A stretch of DNA of 33,934 nt. Origin: an uncultured Verrucomicrobia subdivision 3 bacterium. Its GTDB lineage: Bacteria; Verrucomicrobiota; Verrucomicrobiia; Limisphaerales; UBA11358. Below the pieces are notes generated by a model. It ran no database searches, was not told the DNA's origin, and saw only the letters and a program-made list of their open reading frames with translations. How positions within the stretch are numbered: position 1 is the stretch's first letter; the number at the start of each line of letters is the position of its first letter. The stretch spans positions 1 to 33,934 of the forward strand of contig CAIOIC010000073.1 in the NCBI GenBank assembly GCA_903858275.1, in the 5' to 3' direction. Positions 1 through 7,530 of the stretch are shown in pieces. Position numbers and translations under genes: made by a program.

Positions 1-627
1 AACACCGGCATCGGGCGCGGCGCCACCTCGGTGGGCAGCGTGGCGGTCGAGCTGGCGGAAAAAGTTTTCGGTTCCGACCTCGGCGACAAGACGGTGATGA
101 TTCTGGGCGCGGGCAAGATGGGCGAAGCCTGTGTGAAGCACCTCGCCAAGCGCGGTGCCAAAACCGTGCTGGTGGCCAACCGCTCGGTGGAGCGCGCGGA
201 AAAGCTCGCGGCGGAATTCGGCGGGCGCGCGGTGCGCCTCGAGGATTCGGCGGCGGCGCTGACGGCGGCGGATATCCTGGTCAGCTCGACCGGCAGTCCC
301 GACCTTGTTTTGAAGCGTGCTGATGTGGCGAAGATTTTGCCGGCGCGCGGCCATCGCCCGCTGGTGTTGGTGGATATCGCCGTGCCGCGGGACATTGACC
401 CGGCCGTGGCGGAGCTGGCCAATGTGTTCCTTTACGACATTGACGATCTGGAAGCGGTCGTCCGCGAGAATACGAAGAACCGCGAGCAGGAGCTCGCGCT
501 CTGCCAGCAGATCATCGCCAAACACACGGCGGAACTGATGAAGCGATTTGACGCCCGGCGTCCTCAAGCCATGGCGGAAGCCGGGCTTGGACAATGGAGC
601 ATGGCGCCGGCGACCTGTCCGGCCTAA
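1..627 (+). CDS. hemA: Glutamyl-tRNA reductase, 3' part (5' end outside window)
   Basis: Reduces glutamyl-tRNA to glutamate-1-semialdehyde with NADPH, the first committed step of C5-pathway heme synthesis in the cytoplasm. The window opens in frame inside the family motif TGIGRGATSVGSVAVELAEK, so the N-terminal catalytic domain with its cysteine lies upstream. The NADPH-binding domain follows, with the glycine-rich loop GAGKMGE and the later LVDIAVPRDIDP and LYDIDDLEAVV motifs typical of HemA. The C-terminal dimerisation domain looks cut short: after the helix ending near KHTAELMKRF there is only an unconserved Ala/Pro-rich tail of about 25 residues, where most HemA proteins continue for roughly 70 more. 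This may be a lineage trait or erosion at the edge of the cytochrome locus. hemC, a frequent downstream neighbour of hemA, does not follow. Placing it next to a 50-heme locus fits heme supply, but co-regulation is inference. Confidence 0.92.
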   Translation, partial: NTGIGRGATSVGSVAVELAEKVFGSDLGDKTVMILGAGKMGEACVKHLAKRGAKTVLVANRSVERAEKLAAEFGGRAVRLEDSAAALTAADILVSSTGSPDLVLKRADVAKILPARGHRPLVLVDIAVPRDIDPAVAELANVFLYDIDDLEAVVRENTKNREQELALCQQIIAKHTAELMKRFDARRPQAMAEAGLGQWSMAPATCPA

Positions 628-820
628 AGCAAGCACATGAAACTTAAACCAATTTTGACAGCGGATGCGGAGCGGCCGGTTGGCCGTTGGGCGCGTCGGT
701 TGTCGGAAACGCGGCATCCAGCTGGTGCCGGGTCAGAAAACACGCGGCGCTGATATCCGACCGTGTGCGATAAACCAAACTGTCAGAAACAAACAACAAC
801 ACCAAACGCGCGATAATAAA

Positions 821-1585
821 ATGAAAACCCTCAACCTCCTCACTCTAACCGTGGTCACGGGCTCCCTCCTGACCTTGACCGCCCGTGCCGCCATCCTGGG
901 CAGCCCGCATGATTTCTCTGGTTACTCTTGGAATAACAACCCGGCGGATCCGGCCACGGTTTGTAGCCCCTGCCATACGGCGCATCATGCGGACAGCAGT
1001 GTGATTCCGCTCTGGTCTCACGCCAGCTCGGTGGCGCCTTCTTTCTTTATGTATAACACCGCCAATGTCACAGGGCTCGGTGATTCGGTCACCTCCTTGC
1101 AGTCCGAAGCCACCATTAGCGCCCAGCCCGCCGGTCCGTCCATGGCGTGCTTGAGCTGCCATGATGGCGTCACGGCCATCAATGCGTATGGTGATGTCGG
1201 CCGGTCGGGTTACGGCAACAGCGGTCCGATCAGCTTGGCCAGCGCCGTGATTGGCACGGATTTGACCCACTCCCATCCCATTTCCTTGACCTACAGTCCG
1301 GCGATTGTTGGCACGGGTGCTGGTCAGGACAAATGGCTGTGGAATCCGAACACCGCGAATGTGATCCTCCCCAACGACCCCAACTTTGTGCAGGGCAACA
1401 GCATGACCATCAATAACTTCCTGCTCAAGGGTCAGAACCGTCTGGAATGCACCTCGTGCCATGACGTTCACAATCAGGAAGGAACGCCCTACAACATCAC
1501 CAGCAATCCGAAGTTGGTTAAGATCAACGGCGTTGATTCCTCCGGCGTGGGCAGCGTGCTCTGCCGCAGTTGCCATAACAAGTAA
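821..1585 (+). CDS. Tetraheme secreted cytochrome c
   Basis: 254-residue exported cytochrome, not assigned to a named gene. The start at 821 gives a clean signal peptide (Lys at position 2, hydrophobic stretch, likely cleavage after ARA near residue 23). An in-frame start further upstream at 665 would add 52 unrelated residues with no export signal in front, so I reject it. Four CXXCH sites lie at C48 (CSPCH), C110 (CLSCH), C210 (CTSCH) and C248 (CRSCH). The last is only two residues from the C-terminus. The order of sites and phrases such as CLSCHDG, HP(V/I)S(F/L)TY and CTSCHD(P/V)H match the N-terminal part of the 11-heme protein at 10596, so the two share one tetraheme module. Likely periplasmic or surface electron carrier. 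It is separated from hemA by 193 bp in which no good promoter was seen, and followed by a hairpin and the PKD cytochrome gene. Confidence 0.9.
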   Translation: MKTLNLLTLTVVTGSLLTLTARAAILGSPHDFSGYSWNNNPADPATVCSPCHTAHHADSSVIPLWSHASSVAPSFFMYNTANVTGLGDSVTSLQSEATISAQPAGPSMACLSCHDGVTAINAYGDVGRSGYGNSGPISLASAVIGTDLTHSHPISLTYSPAIVGTGAGQDKWLWNPNTANVILPNDPNFVQGNSMTINNFLLKGQNRLECTSCHDVHNQEGTPYNITSNPKLVKINGVDSSGVGSVLCRSCHNK

Positions 1586-1624
1586 ACCAATTTCCGAGTG
1601 CCGGAGGTTATGAAAATTTCCTGT

Positions 1625-1650
1625 GCCGGCCGCCCTTGATGGCGGCCGGC
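1625..1650 (+). other. Intergenic hairpin, perfect 10-bp GC stem
   Basis: The arms GCCGGCCGCC and GGCGGCCGGC are exact reverse complements around a 6-base loop, 39 bases after the tetraheme cytochrome stop. No T-run follows, so it is not a standard intrinsic terminator. It could attenuate transcription or protect the 3' end of the upstream message, giving different levels of the two cytochromes. The structure is seen directly; its function is inferred. Confidence 0.5.
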
Positions 1651-1696
1651 TGGGATGAGACATAACGGTGCAAAAAATTAAAAAAAGATAATCATT

Positions 1697-4600
1697 ATGA
1701 AATCGATCTATCACAACTCTATGCGCCGCGCTCTGGCCGTCCTGGCGACGGGCCTGGCCCTCGGCGGCATGTTCGGGGTCGCGGCCCGGGCGGAAATGTA
1801 TCGTTGGCCGGACTCGGTTCCGGTGGAAAACACCAACGCCAATGCGATTCGCGGTGTGCAGGCCGCCGCCATTCAGGGTGTGCCCGTCCCTACATCCACC
1901 AATGTGACGGTTCCTTGGTATGGCATGCAGGGGGTTTATGCCCTTGAGGGAACGGATAATATTCTCAACCCCTATGTGACGCTGGCCAGCAATATCGTTG
2001 CTTCCGGCCATGCCTGGAGCGCCACGGTGACCAATCCCTTTGGCGGGAGCGGGAGTGCCAGTTTCCGTCTGCGGCAGGCCAATTATTATTCCGGTTCCGG
2101 CGATTGCCGGGGCTGTCACGGTGACACCTATGCAAAATATAATGGCACGGCTCATGCCTCGGCTTTGAGCACGCTGCAGAATATCGGCGTGGGCAGCAAC
2201 CCCAGTTGCCTTCCCTGCCATACGGTGGGCTACGGGCAGCAGACCGGCTTTACGACCAGTTCTGCCACGCCGCATCTGGCCAACGTCGGCTGCGAAAGCT
2301 GCCACGGTCCGGCGGGCTGGCATAAGGACGCCAGCCACACCAGCATCCACCCGGCGGTCAGCATTGACCCGGCCATCTGCGGCAGTTGCCATCAGGACAG
2401 CCATCACCCCACCTACGAGGAATATGCGGAATCCAAGCATGCCCAGGTGAATGCGGACATCAAGTATGGCAGTGCGGCGGCGACCAACTACTTCACCAAC
2501 ACGGTGATCATTGGCACCAAGGTTTATTATGGTTATTATGTGACCAATTTGATTGTGGGCAATGATGCAACCAATATTTTAAGTAAGACCAACAAGATTA
2601 ATTACACCGGCTGGACCAATGTGGTTGTGACCGCTCCCGGCACCACCAATATCATTGGCGTCACCAATGCTACCACCGGCATCGTCAACAGCAGCTATGT
2701 GCCCGGTTCCAGCGCTGACCCCGGTCAGGCCCGCGCGGTGCAGTGCGGTGTCTGCCATTCGGCCGCCACGCGCTATGCCATGTTGAGCGGGTATAATGAT
2801 TACCTCGCCGGTCGTCCGCATACCTTGAATCCTGCCGCCGCGAATGATGCCGGCGCCTGGACCGCCACCTGCGCGACCTGCCATGACCCGCACGCCACGA
2901 ACTACGTCGCCCAGTTGCGCTACCCCACCGGCTCCACCAACTTCCATACCATGCCGACCACGGTGGATTCCTATGTGGGATCGTTGCGCTCGACCAATGC
3001 GTTGGGGCAATTCACCACCAACATCGTTTACCGGAACACCACGTTCCAGAGCAAATATGATCCGTCCATCCAGGTCTGCGCCCAGTGCCACAACTCCCGT
3101 GGCGCTACCTGGGACGGCACGGCTTATGGCCTCGTCACCAACTCGGTGACCGGCATCGTGACCAACGTAAGCTTGTCGGGCGATCGCACTTATTACATCA
3201 CCAATGTCGTTTCGGTGACTAATACGGTGGTGGGCGTCAGCAACTACTTCCCGTATGTTACCTACACCGACCCGGTGACCAAGGTGGTTAAGTTGGCTAC
3301 CAACGCCACCGGCGGTTACTTTACCAACGCCTCCGGCTACGGTCGGGTGATTCATCATTCGCCGCAATACAACATCCTGATTGGTCAGGCGGATAGGGGC
3401 TATATCCCCACCATTGGCACCAATGGCCTGCCGGCGGTTCAGATTCACTCCCACGGCAGTCTGACCAGGAACCCTAATCAATGTGTCACCTGCCATGCGC
3501 CGAGCTATGCGGTCAGTGCCACGACCAATGTCACCGGTCATACGTTTGAAGTGGCATTTAAGGATTCGGCTTGTGTGAGTTGTCATCCGGGCTTAACGGA
3601 TGCAGCCTTTGAAGCCAAGATTGAGGATCTCCAGTATCAGGAAACCAACAACATTATCCGTGTGGTCGGTTTGTTGAATCAATGGGCGACCAATCTGGCT
3701 CCGGCCCTCCTCCGGACGAACTATGGCAAACTGGCTTGGGAATACACCACGCCGGGTGTCTTGGGCAATCCCTCTGGCAGCGCCGTGCTTGTCGGTCCGC
3801 CTTCCACCTTTGTTTGGAAGACCAACCAGACGACGCCCGTCCTGACCAATGACAACCTGCAATTGCAGATTCCGGAGGCCATCCGCAAGGCCCGGTTCAA
3901 CCTCTACTCGGTGCTGCATGACGGCAGCTTGGGGGTGCATAATCCAACCTACACCAAGACCTTGCTGACGAATGCCGAGGCTTTGGTGATGGGCGAGTTT
4001 ACCTCCGCTAGTTACGCGGCCAGCTTCTCGGTCTTGCCGGTGACAAATATTGCACTCTACACGACGTATGTCGGCACGAATGTCTCCTTCACCAATCTCA
4101 TTGCGACGGTTGGTGGCACGTGGAGCTTTGGTGATGGCACCGTCACTAATACGACCACGCGTTCTGTAACTTACGCCTATACCAACGCCGGTCTCTACAC
4201 CGTGAGTTATACGGACACGGCTTCAGGCAGCACGATGGCCCGGGCGGCTTACGTCAAAGTCCGGGCGGTTCCGGCCATCAGTCTCGCCGCTGATGTGACG
4301 GCGGGTCTGGCTCCGCTGACCGTGACTCTCACCAACACCAGCACTGGCCTCGGCAGCGTGGATTGGTGGCGTTGGTCGTTGGGTTCGGACCGGTTGGAAA
4401 CGACCGATACGTCGCCCTTAACCTACACCTTCACCGCCCCTGGAACCAACACGGTTTCATTGCGGGCAAATATGGCTGGCGGTGGCAATGTGTCGGTGTC
4501 GTCCAACAACTACGTCATTGTCGGCGGGCTTAACTACACCAACGGAGCCACGACCAATCTGGCGCCGCTGACGGTGAATTTCACCAACCGGAGCGCTGGC

Positions 4601-5020
4601 ATGAGCAACTTCGTCTGGAGCTTTGGTGACGGCAAGACGTCCACCAGCAGCACCACCGTGGCTAACACTTACACCAACGCCGGCACCTACACGGTAACGC
4701 TGTCCGGTGATTACAACGGTTCCACCTACACCCTGTCGCGCACCAACATCGTCGCGCAACCGGGACCGGTGGCGTCCTTCTACGTCGTCCCGGCCGGTGG
4801 CAAGAGCCCGTTTGCGGCGACCTTCGTCAATACCAGTTCCAATGCGACGAGCTACCTTTGGAGCTTTGGTGATGGCCAAACATCAACCAATGTGTATCCG
4901 GTGAACATCTACACCAATTTGGGTGCCAGCGTGCTTAAATACGACGTCACGCTCAAAGCCATCAATCAGGGATTGACCAATACGGTGACGGTTACGAATT
5001 GCGTATCGGTGATTCCGTAA
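1697..5020 (+). CDS. Nonaheme cytochrome c with c554-like region and C-terminal PKD repeats
   Basis: 1107-residue exported protein. The signal peptide has a basic start, a hydrophobic core and likely cleavage near AARA-E at residue 32. Nine CXXCH sites start at C137, C171, C199, C228, C350, C392, C461, C596 and C626. The first four resemble the cytochrome c554 / multiheme family, with the phrase CGSCHQDSHHPTYEEYAESK. The heme part is broken by Thr-Asn-rich insertions. The last 330 residues hold about four PKD-type beta-sandwich domains, three with the signature WSFGDG (near 809, 973 and 1055) and one degenerate copy with WWRWSLGSD near 890. PKD domains usually serve as spacers or binding modules on secreted proteins, suggesting a cell-surface location. 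No anchor or sorting signal is visible at the C-terminus. The gene is followed by a strong terminator. Probably an extracellular electron carrier; an enzymatic role cannot be excluded. Confidence 0.9.
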   Translation: MKSIYHNSMRRALAVLATGLALGGMFGVAARAEMYRWPDSVPVENTNANAIRGVQAAAIQGVPVPTSTNVTVPWYGMQGVYALEGTDNILNPYVTLASNIVASGHAWSATVTNPFGGSGSASFRLRQANYYSGSGDCRGCHGDTYAKYNGTAHASALSTLQNIGVGSNPSCLPCHTVGYGQQTGFTTSSATPHLANVGCESCHGPAGWHKDASHTSIHPAVSIDPAICGSCHQDSHHPTYEEYAESKHAQVNADIKYGSAAATNYFTNTVIIGTKVYYGYYVTNLIVGNDATNILSKTNKINYTGWTNVVVTAPGTTNIIGVTNATTGIVNSSYVPGSSADPGQARAVQCGVCHSAATRYAMLSGYNDYLAGRPHTLNPAAANDAGAWTATCATCHDPHATNYVAQLRYPTGSTNFHTMPTTVDSYVGSLRSTNALGQFTTNIVYRNTTFQSKYDPSIQVCAQCHNSRGATWDGTAYGLVTNSVTGIVTNVSLSGDRTYYITNVVSVTNTVVGVSNYFPYVTYTDPVTKVVKLATNATGGYFTNASGYGRVIHHSPQYNILIGQADRGYIPTIGTNGLPAVQIHSHGSLTRNPNQCVTCHAPSYAVSATTNVTGHTFEVAFKDSACVSCHPGLTDAAFEAKIEDLQYQETNNIIRVVGLLNQWATNLAPALLRTNYGKLAWEYTTPGVLGNPSGSAVLVGPPSTFVWKTNQTTPVLTNDNLQLQIPEAIRKARFNLYSVLHDGSLGVHNPTYTKTLLTNAEALVMGEFTSASYAASFSVLPVTNIALYTTYVGTNVSFTNLIATVGGTWSFGDGTVTNTTTRSVTYAYTNAGLYTVSYTDTASGSTMARAAYVKVRAVPAISLAADVTAGLAPLTVTLTNTSTGLGSVDWWRWSLGSDRLETTDTSPLTYTFTAPGTNTVSLRANMAGGGNVSVSSNNYVIVGGLNYTNGATTNLAPLTVNFTNRSAGMSNFVWSFGDGKTSTSSTTVANTYTNAGTYTVTLSGDYNGSTYTLSRTNIVAQPGPVASFYVVPAGGKSPFAATFVNTSSNATSYLWSFGDGQTSTNVYPVNIYTNLGASVLKYDVTLKAINQGLTNTVTVTNCVSVIP

Positions 5021-5046
5021 GGCTCAGCCTACAGTTCTGAAATCAG

Positions 5047-5086
5047 GCGGGCTTTGGTCGAAGTGATGACCAAAGCCCGCTTTTTT
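5047..5086 (+). terminator. Rho-independent terminator
   Basis: A perfect 13-bp stem (GCGGGCTTTGGTC against GACCAAAGCCCGC) with an 8-base loop is followed at once by six T residues, 26 bases after the PKD cytochrome stop. This is the clearest terminator in the window and separates the first two cytochrome genes from the porin-cytochrome operon that follows. Confidence 0.93.
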
Positions 5087-5215
5087 AGTGGGGCAAGTCA
5101 TTTGGAAAAGGCACTTGGTTTTCGGTGGTTAGGCGTGTATTTAATGGCACCGATTCCGTTGGGTTGGCTTGATTTTTTTTGCCCGTCGGCGGTGGAGACA
5201 AAGACCAGTTTTACC

Positions 5216-6298
5216 ATGAAGATTCTAAATAAATGGCGGGTTCTGATGTTGGGCGGCGTTTGTTTTGGGTTGGCGCTGCTCAGCGGTTGCAGCACTCCCG
5301 CTCCGACTGCGCCCAAGAAGTTCACTTTTTTCCCGCCGCCGCCGGATGACCCGCGGATCCAATTTCTGACCGCGTTTGCAGGGGAAGCCCAAATGGGCCG
5401 GACCCGGGGTTTCTCCGACTTTGTAACCGGCGAGAAAAAAACCGCCAACCCGCTGGTGAAGCCCTACGGGCTGGCGCTGCATGACGGGAAAATCTATGTC
5501 TGCGACACCGTTGCGCACAACATCGAGGTGTTTGACCTGAAAAAGAAGCGCGCCACCTATTTTGAACCGCAGGGTGAAGGCAAATTGCGGCTGCCAATCA
5601 ATATCAGCATTGATGCGGATGGCACCCGCTATGTGGCCGACACGATGCGCCAGCAGGTGTTGATTTACGCAAAGGACGGCACCTTTGTGGCGGCGATGGG
5701 CAAAAAGGATGAGTTGAAGCCGTCCGATGTCGCCATCACGTCGGACCGGCTTTACATCACCGATCTCAATAACCATGCCGTGAAGGTTTTTAGCAAGGCG
5801 GACCGCAAGCTGTTGTTCGCCATTCCGCTGGATGAAAAAAACGACAAGGAAAAACTGTTTTTGCCCTCCAATCTGGCGGTGGATAATAACGGCAAGCGAT
5901 TGCTGGTGTCCGATACCGGAGCGAACCGGGTGCAGGTCTATGACCTGGACGGAAAATATTTGCGGACCATCGGCCAGCAGGGCGTGGCCCCGGGACTTTT
6001 TGCCCGGCCCAAGGGCGTGGCGGCGGATCGCGCGGGGCTGACGTATGTGGTGGATGCGGCCACGCAGGTGGTGCAAATTTTTGATGCGGCCGGCCGGCTG
6101 CTGTTGTTTTTCGGCCAGGCCGGTGCCAGCACGCGCGGCGAGGTGGTGTTGCCGGCGGCGGTGAAGGTGGATTACGACCACGTCAATTATTTCCAGAAAT
6201 ACGTCGCGCCGGGCTACCGATGTGAATACCTCATTCTCGTCACCAGCCAGTATGGCGGGCAGAAAGTCAGCGTTTACGGATTTCTAAAAAAAATCTGA
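5216..6298 (+). CDS. NHL-repeat beta-propeller lipoprotein
   Basis: 360-residue lipoprotein; the start at 5216 places the lipobox LLSGC about 25 residues in, after a basic and hydrophobic lead. The in-frame start at 5054 overlaps the terminator and would bury the signal peptide, so it is rejected. After a proline-rich FFPPPPDDPRIQFL segment come repeated NHL-type blades (for example PYGLALHDGKIYVCDT, PSNLAVDNNGKRLLVSDTGA, RPKGVAADRAGLTYVVDA), enough for a six-bladed propeller. Proteins of this build, including the PPPP-x-P start, occur beside multiheme cytochrome genes in Geobacter-like bacteria; their exact role is unsettled and may be scaffolding. It is the first gene of an operon: 29 bp to the 13-heme lipoprotein gene. 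It is a paralogue of the secreted propeller at 9529. The 130-bp leader has only weak promoter-like hexamers (TTGGTT at 5115, TATTTA at 5138). Confidence 0.9.
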   Translation: MKILNKWRVLMLGGVCFGLALLSGCSTPAPTAPKKFTFFPPPPDDPRIQFLTAFAGEAQMGRTRGFSDFVTGEKKTANPLVKPYGLALHDGKIYVCDTVAHNIEVFDLKKKRATYFEPQGEGKLRLPINISIDADGTRYVADTMRQQVLIYAKDGTFVAAMGKKDELKPSDVAITSDRLYITDLNNHAVKVFSKADRKLLFAIPLDEKNDKEKLFLPSNLAVDNNGKRLLVSDTGANRVQVYDLDGKYLRTIGQQGVAPGLFARPKGVAADRAGLTYVVDAATQVVQIFDAAGRLLLFFGQAGASTRGEVVLPAAVKVDYDHVNYFQKYVAPGYRCEYLILVTSQYGGQKVSVYGFLKKI

Positions 6299-6327
6299 TT
6301 TCAAAGCGTTTTTGAACTGCCCGACCC

Positions 6328-7530
6328 ATGAGCCAGCCGTCACGCAAAATCAGTTTCCGCTGTCGGGTCATGGCGTTAGGCGGATTCGTCGCGTTGGTTT
6401 TGCTGGCGGGGTGCACCACGGAAAGCAAGCACCAGTGGCTGACGGTGTTTTTTGATGGGGTTCCGCCGCTCGGGGCGACGAATGCCGTGGCCGCCTCGAC
6501 CACGGTCAAACCATCCCCCACCAATGTTGTCAGTCAGGCGCAGCCGCCGCCGCCGCCGCCGCTGCCGAAGTCGGTGATTCATCCGCCTTACGCCAATCGG
6601 GATTGCACCGCGTGTCACGAATCCAAATTTTCCCAGAAGATGCTCGGCAAGCCGGGCGAGGTCTGTTTCAACTGCCACAAGGAATTGAAGCAGAGCCTCG
6701 CGGCCAGCAAGCTGACGCATCCGCCGGTGGGCGAGGGCGATTGCAAGAGCTGCCACAACCCGCACCAGTCCCTGAACAAAAAGTTGCTGGTTACGAAAGG
6801 CAACCCGCTGTGTCTGACCTGCCACGACAATCCGCTGGCGGCCGGCAAGTTCAAGCATCAGGCGGTCGAGGCGGGCGACTGCACGGATTGCCATGCGGCG
6901 CATGCGGCGAATTTCAAGGGGCTGCTGAAAAAATCTGCCAAGGAAACCTGCGCGGAATGTCATGCGGATCTTACCGCGAAGAAAAAGGTTGTGCATCAGC
7001 CGGTGGCGGATGGCGAGTGTCTGGAATGTCACAAGCCTCACGCCGGAAAAATCAAAGGCCTTCTCAAGAAGACGGTCAAGGAAACCTGCGCGGGTTGCCA
7101 TGACGATATTCCGGCGAAGTCAGCCAAGGTCATCCATCAGCCCGTGGGCGATGGTGATTGTCTGGCCTGCCATAATCCGCACGCGACGGACAAGAAGGCG
7201 CTGGTGAAAAAATCCGCGCCGGCGTTGTGCTGGGATTGCCACGATAATTTTCTGGCGCCGGCGAAGTTCAAACACGATGTGGTGGAGGATTGCTTTGGTT
7301 GTCACAAGCCGCACAGCTCGGCCGCGGGGAAACTGCTCAAAAAAGACCTGCTCAAAGTTTGCGCCGAATGTCATGACGACAAGGATTTGAAAGCCGTCAA
7401 GGGCCACGCCGGGGCGGAAGGAAAATCCTGCGTGGTTTGTCACGATCCGCACATTGGCAAAGATAAGTTTTTGCTCAAGCCTAGCGCGCTTGACCAGCAG
7501 GCCGGGAAGGAGCCGGCGGTGGCCAAATGA
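6328..7530 (+). CDS. 13-heme lipoprotein cytochrome c, doubled-CXXCH type
   Basis: 400-residue lipoprotein with lipobox LLAGC (Cys29), then a Pro-rich spacer (QAQPPPPPPLP) and thirteen CXXCH sites from C93 to C368. The heme part is a regular repeat of about 45 residues holding two sites, roughly H-x-PV-x-x-GDC-x-x-CH-x-PH followed by KK-x-x-x-x-x-C-x-x-CH-D: the doubled-CXXCH arrangement of NrfB/MtrA-like electron wires. Extra His residues after the odd-numbered sites (CHNPH, CHAAH, CHKPH, CHDPH) are likely distal ligands. The stop overlaps the start of the beta-barrel gene (ATGA), so the two are translationally coupled. That pairing is what a porin-cytochrome conduit needs: a linear decaheme-class wire inserted in, or docked to, a barrel. 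A second in-frame ATG at 6370 would also keep the lipobox. Position in the outer membrane is inferred. Confidence 0.92.
   Translation: MSQPSRKISFRCRVMALGGFVALVLLAGCTTESKHQWLTVFFDGVPPLGATNAVAASTTVKPSPTNVVSQAQPPPPPPLPKSVIHPPYANRDCTACHESKFSQKMLGKPGEVCFNCHKELKQSLAASKLTHPPVGEGDCKSCHNPHQSLNKKLLVTKGNPLCLTCHDNPLAAGKFKHQAVEAGDCTDCHAAHAANFKGLLKKSAKETCAECHADLTAKKKVVHQPVADGECLECHKPHAGKIKGLLKKTVKETCAGCHDDIPAKSAKVIHQPVGDGDCLACHNPHATDKKALVKKSAPALCWDCHDNFLAPAKFKHDVVEDCFGCHKPHSSAAGKLLKKDLLKVCAECHDDKDLKAVKGHAGAEGKSCVVCHDPHIGKDKFLLKPSALDQQAGKEPAVAK

Noticed and set aside
655-683. TTGACA as a promoter for the first cytochrome gene
   Set aside because: No acceptable -10 hexamer lies at 16-18 bp, and the site falls in a small open frame of unknown meaning.
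637-753. 38-codon open frame after hemA
   Set aside because: Starts 10 bp after hemA but resembles no protein I know and has no ribosome site; too little to call a gene.
628-820. Cyclic di-GMP (GEMM) riboswitch ahead of the cytochromes, as known in Geobacter
   Set aside because: The conserved core bases of GEMM were looked for here and in 12351-12620 and not found.
845-2440. 531-codon open frame on the minus strand
   Set aside because: Spans the tetraheme cytochrome and the start of the PKD cytochrome gene; its product is Arg/Gly/His-rich with no domain. It is a shadow of GC-rich coding sequence.
5115-5143. TTGGTT-17-TATTTA as promoter of the conduit operon
   Set aside because: The spacing is right but only about three of six bases match in each hexamer; noted under the first gene only.
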